Assembly (NCBI RefSeq): GCF_018588885.1 | Contig: NZ_JAFFIW010000007.1 | Coordinates: 1-64,000, forward strand | DNA length: 64,000 nucleotides | From: Mesorhizobium sp. dw_380 | GTDB taxonomy: Bacteria > Pseudomonadota > Alphaproteobacteria > Rhizobiales > Rhizobiaceae | Direction of reading: 5' to 3' | Shown here: one piece after another, positions 50,243 through 58,656 of the stretch | Numbering within the stretch: position 1 is the first letter of the stretch | Layout: every line of letters begins with the position of its first letter | Translations under genes and position numbers: made by a program | Notes under the pieces: generated by a model | What the model was told of the DNA's origin: nothing | Database searches by the model: none | Seen by the model: the letters and a program-made list of their open reading frames with translations, nothing else

Positions 50243-51361
50243 ATGAAGTCTTCGACTGGCGAACATTATCCGGCGCTTGACCATATTCGTGGCCTTGCGG
50301 CTTTTCTGGTCTTCACCTGGCACTTCCTTCATCAGTCTCCCGACGGCCCGGTGCCTTACGGCTTCGTGCCGGCTTTGCCCGTCCTCAGCTTTCTGGACGA
50401 AGGACACACCGGCGTTTCACTGTTCATGGCGCTCTCGGGCTATCTGTTTGCCAAGCTGCTTGACGGAAAACGGGTCAACTATTTGGCCTTCTTTGCCAAC
50501 CGGGCGCTTAGGCTGCTTCCGCTTCTGCTAGCCGTGATTGTCGTAGAAGCGTGCCGCAGGCAGGTCGCCGGCCAGCCGCTGGACGAGTATTTTGCCGATG
50601 TCGGCAAGGGGCTGATCTTTCCCACCCTTCCGAACGGCGGCTGGTCCATAACCGTCGAAGCTCATTTCTATATTCTGCTCCCATTCCTGCTGATGGCGTC
50701 CAGGCGATTTCCGTTCTCGCCCCTCCTGTTCATCGCGGCAGCCGTTTTGCTGAGGTCGGCGCTCTATGCCCAAATCGGCGAGGTGCAGTTGGCGGCGTCC
50801 TCGTCCATCATCGGGCATGCGGATCAGTTCCTGGCTGGCATTCTTGCTTTTCATCTCCGTGCCTATGCGAAGGATCGGCATTGGCTGGCACTGGCCGTTC
50901 TCATCGCATTTTCGGGATTCTTCTGGTGGTTTGATGCCGCTGGCGGATTCTACCAGCTTGAGGGTTATCCATCGCCCCATTGGATTTGGATCATTCTGCC
51001 GACCTTGGAGGCGGCGGCCTATTCATTCTGCATCGCATACTACGACACGAGCTTTTCAAGACAGCGAACAAGCCTGCCGTTCAAGATCCTGGAGAAGGCG
51101 GGGGCTTACAGCTATTCGATCTACCTTCTGCACCTGTTCTTCGTCATGCAGCTGGCGGCGTTCATAGATACGAACATCATGGACATAAGCAATTTCTACG
51201 TTGCTTGCTTCTGGTCCTGCCTGTGCTTCATGGCGACGATCCCGATCGGTTATCTCAGCTACTCCTGTGTCGAAGCGCCCTTCCTTCACATGCGTATGAG
51301 ATATGCGGAGTTGACAACCGCCGATCCGATCTCGGTTGGGCGGCCAGCCGCCGCAGCTTAA
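50243..51361 (+). CDS. Acyltransferase family 3 (OafA/YrhL-like) membrane protein
   Basis: A 372-aa membrane acyltransferase with about ten membrane spans. The catalytic-type His is in LVFTWHFLHQSP near residue 33, the second motif has GYLFAKLL, and YSYSIYLLHLFFV lies near the end. Family members O-acetylate or O-succinylate surface polysaccharides, antibiotics or Nod factors. It stands alone between the ectoine operon and a regulator gene. A loosely spaced ribosome binding site precedes the ATG at 50243. The target is unknown. Confidence 0.9.
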   Translation: MKSSTGEHYPALDHIRGLAAFLVFTWHFLHQSPDGPVPYGFVPALPVLSFLDEGHTGVSLFMALSGYLFAKLLDGKRVNYLAFFANRALRLLPLLLAVIVVEACRRQVAGQPLDEYFADVGKGLIFPTLPNGGWSITVEAHFYILLPFLLMASRRFPFSPLLFIAAAVLLRSALYAQIGEVQLAASSSIIGHADQFLAGILAFHLRAYAKDRHWLALAVLIAFSGFFWWFDAAGGFYQLEGYPSPHWIWIILPTLEAAAYSFCIAYYDTSFSRQRTSLPFKILEKAGAYSYSIYLLHLFFVMQLAAFIDTNIMDISNFYVACFWSCLCFMATIPIGYLSYSCVEAPFLHMRMRYAELTTADPISVGRPAAAA

Positions 51362-51468
51362 GGCGCCCGTGCTCGGCGCCACACTGCAAAGGGGATATCA
51401 ATCGGCCGGCCATCTCGTACACGCGGATACTTATATCCCCGATGCTTTTCCATTAAGCTGGACGTCGC

Positions 51469-52167
51469 GTGGCATGGGAGCAGCGATTGCGCGGATTTGC
51501 CGAAGGCCTGATCGATAGGCCGCAGACGGTGGCGGAGCAGGTCGCCAATGTCATGCGCGAGGCCATAGCCAGCGGGACCCTGAAGGCCGGCACCGCGCTG
51601 CGCCAGGACGAACTGGCCGAGCAGTTCGGCTTCAGCCGTATGCCGATTCGGGACGCCCTTCGCCAGCTTGAGGCGGAGGGCATTGTTTCCATTCACCCGA
51701 CAAAGGGTGCGCATGTCGCCGGGATGGACAGCGCGGAGATCGCAGAGATCTACGCGGTGCGCGAACTGCTCGAGTGCGAGGCGCTCCGGCTGTCCGTGCC
51801 CGCTCTGTCCGGCGGCAAGCTCGATGAAGCCGAACAGGTGCTCGATCAGATCGACGCGGAGCGCAATGTCGGCCGCTGGGGCGCGCTGAACCGGGCCTTT
51901 CATCTGTCGCTCTATCATGCCTGCGGCAACCAGCGTCTGCTCGGACTGATCGAGGCCCATCACAACGCAGCCGATCGCTATGTCCGCATCCTGTTGTCGA
52001 ACCTCGACTATCGCAAGCGCTCCCAGGCCGAACACCGCGACCTGCTTGCCGCCTGCCGTCAGCGCGACGGCAAGAAGGCCGTGAGCGTTCTGCGGCAGCA
52101 TCTGCGTGAAGGCAGCGATACGCTCGTCAATGCGATAGAAGGCGGTGGTCTGTCGCGAAAATCCTAG
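51469..52167 (+). CDS. GntR-family regulator with FCD domain
   Basis: A 232-aa FadR/VanR-type regulator. The winged helix has LRQDELAEQFGFSRMPIRDALRQLEAEGIVSIHPTKGAHVA. The FCD effector domain has metal-binding-type Asp/His residues in ALNRAFHLSLYHACGNQRLL and QAEHRDLLAACRQ. The GTG at 51469 is the likely start; no strong ribosome binding site is visible. There is no adjacent metabolic gene to name its target; the repeat cluster at 52171 follows. Confidence 0.9.
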   Translation: MAWEQRLRGFAEGLIDRPQTVAEQVANVMREAIASGTLKAGTALRQDELAEQFGFSRMPIRDALRQLEAEGIVSIHPTKGAHVAGMDSAEIAEIYAVRELLECEALRLSVPALSGGKLDEAEQVLDQIDAERNVGRWGALNRAFHLSLYHACGNQRLLGLIEAHHNAADRYVRILLSNLDYRKRSQAEHRDLLAACRQRDGKKAVSVLRQHLREGSDTLVNAIEGGGLSRKS

Positions 52168-52170
52168 GCT

Positions 52171-52270
52171 AGAGCAATTCCAGGAAAAGTGTGAAACGGT
52201 TTTCCGTCCGGAATTGCGTCAAAACAAAAAGTTAGAGCGGTTCGCCGTTTCCGTGAAACGGTGAGAAACG
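52171..52270. repeat. Two dispersed palindromic repeats in tandem
   Basis: First: GCAATTCC (52174-52181)/GGAATTGC (52210-52217) with inner GGAAAA/TTTTCC, the same AAAAGTG-x-CGGTTTT core as the elements at 7061, 41452 and 47662. Second: CCGTTTC (52245-52251)-CGT-GAAACGG (52255-52261), inside an AGCGGTTC...GAAACGCT frame. Together they fill the gap after the GntR gene. Confidence 0.8.
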
Positions 52271-52463
52271 CTTTGGGTGCCTCGCCGCTCGCAGTTTGAC
52301 CGCCGCCGGGCTTCTAGTCGCGGCCTCCTGCCAGAGCGATGAAGCCAGTTTCATCATAGCCCGTGACCGAGCAGGCAATTCTCGTGAGTGGATGTCGCAC
52401 ATACGTCATGTTCAAGGGATTGCCTCGACCGATCGGCCGATTATCATGAACGGAGAGAACCGC

Positions 52464-52661
52464 ATGATTTGGTGCAGGCGCGAAGCGTTCGTGGCGGCAG
52501 ACAGCGAAAGAATCGCGATGGCGAAGCGGGAAATGCGGTGGGTTAAACAGCTTTCGGTTGATGAGAAATTGGCCGTGGCCTCGGCTCGCGAACGTTTTAT
52601 CGCAGACGTTCTGAAACCTCGGTTCTTGCCCAGCCGCAATTTCAAGAGGCTGTTGGCCTGA
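52464..52661 (+). CDS. Small charged protein coupled to a nucleotidyltransferase (65 aa)
   Basis: A 65-aa basic/acidic helical protein opening MIWCRREAFVAADSERIAMAKRE, with LSVDEKLAVASARERFIADVLKPRF. I do not recognise a family. The start at 52464 has GGAGAG about 8 bases upstream; longer starts at 52446 and 52392 are open. Its stop lies 1 base before the nucleotidyltransferase ATG, so the two form a tightly coupled pair. That layout and size are compatible with a toxin-antitoxin or accessory protein, but nothing in the sequence proves it. Confidence 0.65.
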   Translation: MIWCRREAFVAADSERIAMAKREMRWVKQLSVDEKLAVASARERFIADVLKPRFLPSRNFKRLLA

Positions 52662-52662
52662 C

Positions 52663-53244
52663 ATGCGACGCGCGGCTATCGAGGAACAAGACCGCTATAT
52701 GGTGCAACGCCAGCGGCAGTTCCGTGCTGCGGCGGATGTCGTCACCGATGCCTGGACGCGCTTCCGCGAGGTGGCTGCGGTGGCCGTAATCGGCTCCGTC
52801 GCGAAGCCGCTTTGGAAAGAGGTGCCGCGCTTCAGCGAATTCCGGCGCGCGCGGATCGAGGTCTGGCACGAATGCAGTGATCTTGACTTGGCGGTCTGGC
52901 TCGATTCGCAAAAGCGGCTGGGTGAATTGCGCCGGGCCGCCGCTTTCGCTCTGCGCGAGGCATTTGAGAAAGGAACCGGGATCAGTGTCGCCGATCATCA
53001 GCTGGATGTTTTTCTGATCGAGCCCGTCAGCGATGCCTATCTCGGCCGGCTCTGCAAATTCAGTCAATGCCCGAAGGGAAAGCTCGACTGCCTGGTTCCC
53101 GGCTGCGGCGAGATCGCCTTCAACAAGCGCATCGCGGAATTCACGCCGCATGCCGATTTGCTTGCCCCGGCTCAGGACGCAATGCTCTACACGCGAGGCG
53201 TTGGCCGGGTGCGCTCCGCGCTCGACCTGCCTCAGCCTTGCTGA
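52663..53244 (+). CDS. Nucleotidyltransferase-domain protein (193 aa)
   Basis: A 193-aa pol-beta-like nucleotidyltransferase. It has the GSV...DLD pattern: VAVIGSVAKPLW near residue 42, then SDLDLAVWLDS near residue 74, and a third acidic strand in HQLDVFLIEP. A Cys-rich segment (CKFSQCPKGKLDCLVPGC) may bind zinc. It is unrelated in detail to the enzyme at 843-1652. It follows the 65-aa gene by 1 base. MNT/HEPN-type modules and antibiotic nucleotidyltransferases share this fold; the substrate is unknown. Confidence 0.82.
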   Translation: MRRAAIEEQDRYMVQRQRQFRAAADVVTDAWTRFREVAAVAVIGSVAKPLWKEVPRFSEFRRARIEVWHECSDLDLAVWLDSQKRLGELRRAAAFALREAFEKGTGISVADHQLDVFLIEPVSDAYLGRLCKFSQCPKGKLDCLVPGCGEIAFNKRIAEFTPHADLLAPAQDAMLYTRGVGRVRSALDLPQPC

Positions 53245-53379
53245 AAGCTGCCGGCGGGCCGTGCGCCGCGCTGAAGCAGGCTGGAGTATTCGCGGCCGGG
53301 CCTGAAGCCGGCGACAGCTTGCCTCCACGCAGGTTCACTGCCACATATTGCAACATCATTGCCCGGCATCAGGATCGTC

Positions 53380-53763
53380 ATGTCCCCAGATACGCCTCCG
53401 CCATCGCGTGCGCTTGCCACGCGGCGCCATGATGAAATCTTGAAGCGCCTCGGCGCCCAGGGTTCCGTCAGCATCGCCGAACTGGCCGGCTTCTTCGACG
53501 TCTCGCGCGAAACCATCCGCCGCGACCTGAAGCTCCTGTCGGACAAGGGACAGCTCGACATCGTGCATGGCGGCGCTGCCCGCTTCGAGCCGAGCGAACC
53601 GGCGATGAGCCTGCGCAGCCAGGAGAATGCCGGTGGCAAGGCGGCGATCGGCAAGGCGGCCGCCGGCCTGATGAAGGACGGAATGGTGGTCTTTCTCGAT
53701 TCCCCGCTGTCGCTCGGCCTGTTCGGCCTCTACCGTTTCGCCGCCGGCCGGTTGGGAACCTAG
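53380..53763 (+). pseudogene. Truncated DeoR regulator fused to a permease tail
   Basis: Codons 1-108 are a normal DeoR-family start: a helix-turn-helix with LAGFFDVSRETIRRDLKLLSDKGQLDIVHGGAARFEP, then the first strand of the sugar-phosphate domain up to MVVFLDS. A full DeoR protein continues with GTT and about 150 more residues. Instead, from about 53701 the frame reads LSLGLFGLYRFAAGRLGT and stops. This looks like the last helix and tail of an ABC permease, and a partner permease gene begins 2 bases later. A deletion has joined two genes and removed whatever lay between. DNA binding may remain. Confidence 0.75.
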
Positions 53764-53765
53764 CC

Positions 53766-54563
53766 ATGCTGGTCTGGTCGCGCCCTGGTCGCATCGTGTT
53801 GTGGGTGCTTTTCGCGCTCATCTTCGGCGTGCTGTTCCTGGCGCCGCTCGCGGTCATCCTCCTATCCAGCCTGGCCGACCAGTGGAACGGCGTGCTGCCC
53901 AATGGTTTGACCACGGAGCATTACACCGATGTCGTCCGGGGGTCGGCGTGGAATTCGGTCAAGGCGAGCCTCGTCACCGGCTTCCTGGCCAGCGCACTGG
54001 CGCTGGTCAGCGGCACCTGGGCAGCGCTTGCGCTCCGCATCCAGGGCGCAACCCTGAGCAAGGTGCTAGGCTTGCTGTTCTTCATCCCAAGTGCGGTGCC
54101 TTCAGTGTCCGTCGGACTCGGCCTGCTTGTTGCGTTCAGCCATCCGCCGCTGCTGCTCAACGGCACTATCGCGATTGTCATGATCGCGCATTTCGTGCTG
54201 ATCTCGGCCTTCACCTTCGGCAATGTCTCGGCCGGCCTGGCACGGCTTTCGCCCGACTTCGAGCAGGTGGCGTCGAGCCTCGGCGCGCGGCCGGCCTACC
54301 GGCTCTGGCATGTCACGCTGCCTTTGCTCGCACCCTATCTGGTCGCCGCCTTCGGTTTGAGCTTTGCACTATCGATGGGTGAGCTTGGCGCCACCGTGAT
54401 GGTCTATCCGCCGGGCTGGGTGACGCTGCCGGTGTCGATCTTCAGCCTCACCGACCGCGGCGACATCTTCGCAGGAGCAGCGCTCACCATGATCCTGGTG
54501 GTGGCGACGCTGGTCCTGCTGCTCGGGCTCGAGCGCGTCACCGCGCGCGCCACCGGCTCATAG
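53766..54563 (+). CDS. ABC transporter permease (PhnV/PotC-like), orphaned
   Basis: A 265-aa permease with about six membrane spans, opening MLVWSRPGRIVLWVLFALIFGVLFLAPLAV. The EAA-like loop is ASSLGARPAYRLWHVTLPLLAPYL. It resembles the second permease of 2-aminoethylphosphonate, spermidine or sulfate-type transporters. No binding-protein, ATPase or first-permease gene is present; the upstream gene is a deletion-fusion with the tail of the missing first permease. The protein is full length but probably cannot work alone. Confidence 0.85.
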   Translation: MLVWSRPGRIVLWVLFALIFGVLFLAPLAVILLSSLADQWNGVLPNGLTTEHYTDVVRGSAWNSVKASLVTGFLASALALVSGTWAALALRIQGATLSKVLGLLFFIPSAVPSVSVGLGLLVAFSHPPLLLNGTIAIVMIAHFVLISAFTFGNVSAGLARLSPDFEQVASSLGARPAYRLWHVTLPLLAPYLVAAFGLSFALSMGELGATVMVYPPGWVTLPVSIFSLTDRGDIFAGAALTMILVVATLVLLLGLERVTARATGS

Positions 54564-54575
54564 GAACTCCTGAAT

Positions 54576-55028
54576 TCAGCCCTGCGCCGGCTTGCGCTCG
54601 ACGATGTAGATGTGATCGGCGGCCAGCACCACCTCATCGCGCTGGTTGATCACCTCACAGCGCTCGATCACCCGTCCAGAACCCGGCCGTTTGGGATCGT
54701 CCTCCTTGGCGGTGATAGTGGTGCGCGTGCGGATCGTGTCGCCGATGAACACTGGCTTGATGAAGCGCAGTCGGTCATAGCCATAGGAAAAGGCGACGGG
54801 GTTGACGATGCTGGCCGTCAGCCCGATGCCGACCGAGAACACCAGCGTGCCATGCGCGATGCGCTGACCGAACGGCGTCGTCTTCATGTACTCGGCATCC
54901 ATGTGATGCGGGAAGAAATCGCCGGTATGACCGGCATGGACGATGAAGTCGGTCTCGGTGATGGTGCGGCCGCTGGTCAGCCGCGAGGAGCCGATCTCGT
55001 AGTCCTCGAAATACTGGATCTGTTCCAT
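54576..55028 (-). CDS. MaoC-like dehydratase (hotdog fold)
   Basis: A 150-aa MaoC/R-hydratase-like protein opening [13 protein letters not shown], with hotdog-fold features: [21 protein letters not shown], where the Asp/His pair of hydratases would lie, and [17 protein letters not shown]. It overlaps the Gfo/Idh/MocA stop by one base (TGATG) and ends the sugar operon. MaoC proteins normally hydrate enoyl-CoA or mesaconyl-type substrates, so its presence among sugar-acid genes is unusual. It may dehydrate a late acidic intermediate. Confidence 0.87.
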   Translation of the reverse strand: MEQIQYFEDYEIGSSRLTSGRTITETDFIVHAGHTGDFFPHHMDAEYMKTTPFGQRIAHGTLVFSVGIGLTASIVNPVAFSYGYDRLRFIKPVFIGDTIRTRTTITAKEDDPKRPGSGRVIERCEVINQRDEVVLAADHIYIVERKPAQG

Positions 55029-56104
55029 CAGGGCCTTTCCGCGATCGGCGTCGCCGGCGCCGCACTCGACTGATAGGCAGCCTCGACCAGCGCCATCGTG
55101 CTCCAGGCATCCTCGACCGGGCTGATAAGCGTCGCGTCTTCTCCGGCCGCGAAGCGCTGGACATTGGCCATGCGGCCGACGAAGGCATCGGGGAACCACG
55201 CGCCGGTCAACGGCACCGCGACCCATTCCGTTCCGCCCTTCGGGTAGATTTCCAGCACTTCCGGTTCGCCGCGCGGATAGTCGAGATTGAGGCCGAGCTT
55301 GAGATAGGCAGCGCCCTCGGTGCCACAGATGCGGAACTCGGAAGCCTGGTGCCGGCCACCGAACTTGTGATCGTGGTTGATCGACAGCGCGCAGCGCACG
55401 GTATCGCCGTAGTCGAGAATGGCGCTGGTGCGCGTCTGCGCCACCTTGTGGTTGGGGTGGCCAAGCGTCTTGGCATGCACGCCCTTGGGGTCGCCGAGCA
55501 ATTGGCGGATCAGGTCGAGATAGTGGATCGAGTGCATGGCGATCTCGACACGCGGCGCCTTGAGCAGGAATTCCCACAGCTGCCAAGGTGTCGCCAGCGC
55601 CAGCCAGGCGTCGAAGTCGACGATCTCGCCGAGCCAGCCCTTGGCGATGGCATCCTTGAGCGCCAGCATCATGGGGGCGAAGCGCCCCTGGAAATTCACC
55701 GCCGCCTGCAGCTTCTTGGAGCGGCAGATCTCGAGGATCGCAGTCGCCTCGGCAAGGGTGCCGCCCATCGGCTTCTGGATCAGTACCACGGCGCCGTCGG
55801 GCAAAGCCTTCAGCACGTCGGCATGCCGCGACGGCGGCGTGGCGAGGTCGAAGATTGCACCCTCGACGGCAGCGGCTTCCCCTGGCGAGCGGAAGGCTGT
55901 CACACCCCATTGGCTGGCCAGCTTTTCAGCTTTGGCGTGATCGGGATCGTACAGCCCGACGATGGGGAAGTCGGCTTTCCTATAGGCGGGGAAATGTGCG
56001 TCGCCGACGATCGAACCGGCACCGAAGGTGACGATCGGCCGGGGTTTTGAGGGCTTGGGCCAGGACTGGACGAGTGAGGCAGGGTCGAAACCGCCTTCAG
56101 TCAT
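55028..56104 (-). CDS. Gfo/Idh/MocA-family oxidoreductase
   Basis: A 358-aa protein with an N-terminal Rossmann domain ([21 protein letters not shown]) and the [11 protein letters not shown] segment, where EKP is usual and the Lys is catalytic. A C-terminal alpha/beta domain has the [16 protein letters not shown] block with the family's Asp and His. Members oxidise sugars, inositols or sugar acids with NAD(P). It overlaps the mutarotase gene by 8 bases upstream and the MaoC gene downstream. It is a good candidate for the sugar 1-dehydrogenase of the operon. Confidence 0.9.
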   Translation of the reverse strand: MTEGGFDPASLVQSWPKPSKPRPIVTFGAGSIVGDAHFPAYRKADFPIVGLYDPDHAKAEKLASQWGVTAFRSPGEAAAVEGAIFDLATPPSRHADVLKALPDGAVVLIQKPMGGTLAEATAILEICRSKKLQAAVNFQGRFAPMMLALKDAIAKGWLGEIVDFDAWLALATPWQLWEFLLKAPRVEIAMHSIHYLDLIRQLLGDPKGVHAKTLGHPNHKVAQTRTSAILDYGDTVRCALSINHDHKFGGRHQASEFRICGTEGAAYLKLGLNLDYPRGEPEVLEIYPKGGTEWVAVPLTGAWFPDAFVGRMANVQRFAAGEDATLISPVEDAWSTMALVEAAYQSSAAPATPIAERP

Positions 56105-56426
56105 GATGGAAGACCTCGTCCATGGAAGCCCACCATTCGCCTTCCTTGCGGGTCGCCAACGGCTCCTGGCATGGCATGCAGACGGACCACCACTCCTGCG
56201 TCTTCGGATCGGCGGCCATCTTGGCCATGTCGGCCGCGTAGTCGGTGCCGTGGTACTCGAAATAGGAAAGCAGCAGGTTCTCCGGCCGCTTCAGGTAGAT
56301 CGAGTAGTTCTTGATGTTGCAAGCCGAGATCATGGTCAGCACGTCGGGCCAGACGGCGGCATGCAGGCGGACATACTCCTCGACTTTTTCCGGCTTCAGC
56401 CCCAGAACCATTCCCATCCGCTGCAT
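56097..56426 (-). CDS. L-rhamnose mutarotase family protein (RhaM/RhaU-like)
   Basis: A 109-aa protein of the L-rhamnose mutarotase (DUF718) family. It opens MQRMGMVLGLKPEKVEEYVRLHAAVWPDVL, where His and the following region are typical of the family's active site, and has NYSIYLKRPENLLLSYFEYHG and WWSVCMPCQEPL. RhaM interconverts the anomers of L-rhamnose; close relatives act on L-fucose. It lies between the enolase-superfamily and oxidoreductase genes and suggests that a 6-deoxyhexose or its relative is the substrate of the operon. Confidence 0.92.
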   Translation of the reverse strand: MQRMGMVLGLKPEKVEEYVRLHAAVWPDVLTMISACNIKNYSIYLKRPENLLLSYFEYHGTDYAADMAKMAADPKTQEWWSVCMPCQEPLATRKEGEWWASMDEVFHHD

Positions 56427-56436
56427 ATCAGTTTCC

Positions 56437-57549
56437 TTATTTGGTGATCGCCGTGGTGAATTCGGCGATGCTCATGGCCTTGACCGCGTCCCAGTCCCAA
56501 TCGATGCCGATGCCGGGCTCGTCGGGCGCCAGTGCGTGCCCATCCTCGATGCGCATATGCTTGCCGGTCAACTCATCGAGTTGCGGAATGTACTCGACAT
56601 ATCGCCCGTTCTGAACAGCGCAAGTCAGGCTGACATGCAATTCCATCAGAAAATGTGGGCAGACCGGAATGTCGAAGGCCTCCGCCGCATGCGCGATCTT
56701 GAGCCAGGGGGTGATGCCGCCGATGCGGCCGACATCGACCTGAACGATCGAGCAGGCGCCCTTCTGCATGTATTCGCGGAAATGGCGAATGGAATAGAGC
56801 GACTCGCCGATAGCAATCGGCGTCGGCGTTGAGTTCGACAGCCTCACATGGCCATCGATGTCGTCGGCCGGCAATGGCTCCTCGATCCAGGCGAGATCCA
56901 GGTCGCGCAGCCTTGCCGCGCGCCGGATCGCCTCGTCGACCGAAAACCCCTGATTGGCATCGGTCATGATCTCGTAGCCGTCGCCGACCGCCTTGCGCAC
57001 CGCCGAGAGGCGCGCAAGATCCTCCGACCCGTGCGGTCTGCCGATCTTCACCTTCGAGCCGCGAAATCCCCTAGCCTTGGCGGCCAGCGCGTCGTCCACC
57101 AGCGCCTGCGTCTCGATGTGCAGCCAGCCACCTTCGGTCGTGTAGAGCGGGCAGCGGTCCTTGGCGCCGCCGGCCAGCTTCCACAGCGGCAGGTTCTGCT
57201 TCTTCGCCCTGAGATCCCACAGTGCCGTGTCGATCGCCGCGATGGCGATGGCGGTGATCGCTCCGATGGTGGTGGCATGGGTGGCGAATTCGAGATCGTG
57301 CCAGATCGCCTCGATCATGTCGGGGTCGCGGCCGATCAGGCGCGGCACCAGATAGTCGGACAAGAGCCGCATTACCGAAGAACCGCCGGTGCCGATCGTG
57401 TAGCTGTAGCCGGTGCCGACCGCGCCGTCGGAATCGGTGATCGTGACGATCGGCGTTTCCTGGCTGACGAAGCTCTGGATGGCATCGGTGCGCTTGACCT
57501 TGGGCACAAGGTCCACCATCCGCAGGTCTATCTTCTCGATCTTGGCCAT
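56437..57549 (-). CDS. Enolase-superfamily sugar-acid dehydratase (mandelate racemase-like)
   Basis: A 370-aa enolase-superfamily protein. The catalytic KxK is in GSKVKIG near residue 166, metal ligands are in MTDANQG, WIEEPL and AIGES, and a Asp/His dyad candidate is VQVDVGRIGG with CPHFLMELH. The barrel half fits the mandelate-racemase subgroup, which includes L-rhamnonate, L-fuconate and related acid-sugar dehydratases. It starts 5 bases after the ATPase gene. Given the mutarotase and lactonase in this region, dehydration of a six-carbon sugar acid is the likely reaction. Confidence 0.88.
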   Translation of the reverse strand: MAKIEKIDLRMVDLVPKVKRTDAIQSFVSQETPIVTITDSDGAVGTGYSYTIGTGGSSVMRLLSDYLVPRLIGRDPDMIEAIWHDLEFATHATTIGAITAIAIAAIDTALWDLRAKKQNLPLWKLAGGAKDRCPLYTTEGGWLHIETQALVDDALAAKARGFRGSKVKIGRPHGSEDLARLSAVRKAVGDGYEIMTDANQGFSVDEAIRRAARLRDLDLAWIEEPLPADDIDGHVRLSNSTPTPIAIGESLYSIRHFREYMQKGACSIVQVDVGRIGGITPWLKIAHAAEAFDIPVCPHFLMELHVSLTCAVQNGRYVEYIPQLDELTGKHMRIEDGHALAPDEPGIGIDWDWDAVKAMSIAEFTTAITK

Positions 57550-57554
57550 GTCGG

Positions 57555-58652
57555 TCAGCTCCGCAATGTCTTTCCGGTCTCAGTGGCAAACAGATGCGCC
57601 TGCGACATGTCCAGGCTCATGGCGACCTGCTCGCCCGGCCTAAGCGGCCTCGGGTTCAGCATGCGCGACACCCAGTCTTCCCCGTTGAATTCGACGAACA
57701 CCAGCGTCTCATTGCCGAGCGGTTCGGTGACCGTGATCGGCAGCTCTATCTGGTGGACGTCGGCCGCACCTCCGGAACTGATGCCGTGGCCTGTCGGATA
57801 GATGTCGTCCGGCCGCAACCCGAACACGACCTTGTGCCCGGTCGCGACATTGGCTTTGAATTGGCCGGGCAAAGGCAGCTTGTCGCCGCTGGCGAAAACC
57901 ATCTGGCCATCGTCGATCGTGGCCTCATGCAAATTCATCGGCGGCGAGCCGATGAAGCCGGCAACGAAGCGCGTCGCTGGCCGCCGGAACACCTCGTCGG
58001 GCGTGCCGACCTGTTCGATATGGCCATCGCGCATGATGACGATGCGGTCGGCAAGCGTCATTGCCTCGACCTGGTCGTGGGTGACGTAGATCACCGTCGA
58101 CCGCACCTTGGCATGCAGCTTCTTGATCTCGGTGCGCATTTGCGTTCTGAGCTTGGCGTCGAGATTGGAAAGCGGCTCGTCGAACAGGAAGACATCGGGG
58201 TCGCGCACGATGGCGCGGCCCATGGCGACGCGCTGGCGCTGGCCGCCGGAGAGTTGCGACGGGCGGCGGTCGAGCATCGTGTCGAGGCCGAGTATGGCCG
58301 AGGCTTCGGCGACACGGCGCTCCATGTCCTCCTTGGCCGCCCCGGCGATCTTCAGCGAGAAGCCGAGATTCTCGCGCACCGTCATGTGCGGATAGAGCGC
58401 GTAAGACTGGAACACCATCGAGATGTTGCGCGAGCGCGGTGGCAGATCGTTGACGACGCGCCCGCCGATCTCGATGGAGCCGGCGCTGATCTCCTCCAGA
58501 CCGGCGATCATGCGCAGCGTCGTCGACTTGCCGCAGCCGGATGGGCCGACCAGCGCGATGAATTCGCGGTCGGCGATGTCGAGATCGATGCCATGCACGA
58601 TCCCGATATTGCCGTAGCGCTTGGTCAGTTTTCTGAGGGAAACCGTTGCCAT
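57555..58652 (-). CDS. CUT1-type sugar ABC transporter ATPase (UgpC/MalK-like)
   Basis: A 365-aa ABC ATPase with the MalK/UgpC layout. Residues 1-235 hold the ATPase: Walker A GPSGCGKST, Q-loop FQSYALYPH, signature LSGGQRQR, Walker B VFLFDEPLSNLDAKLR, and VTHDQVEAMTLADR with the switch His. A C-terminal OB-fold regulatory domain follows (residues 236-365). It lies 4 bases after the second permease and energises sugar import. Confidence 0.95.
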   Translation of the reverse strand: MATVSLRKLTKRYGNIGIVHGIDLDIADREFIALVGPSGCGKSTTLRMIAGLEEISAGSIEIGGRVVNDLPPRSRNISMVFQSYALYPHMTVRENLGFSLKIAGAAKEDMERRVAEASAILGLDTMLDRRPSQLSGGQRQRVAMGRAIVRDPDVFLFDEPLSNLDAKLRTQMRTEIKKLHAKVRSTVIYVTHDQVEAMTLADRIVIMRDGHIEQVGTPDEVFRRPATRFVAGFIGSPPMNLHEATIDDGQMVFASGDKLPLPGQFKANVATGHKVVFGLRPDDIYPTGHGISSGGAADVHQIELPITVTEPLGNETLVFVEFNGEDWVSRMLNPRPLRPGEQVAMSLDMSQAHLFATETGKTLRS

Positions 58653-58656
58653 TGGA

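Noticed and set aside
7061..52270. Palindromic repeats as CRISPR repeats or insertion-sequence ends
   Set aside because: The copies are scattered singly, have no regular spacers, and no transposase or cas gene is present. They fit rhizobial dispersed palindromes.
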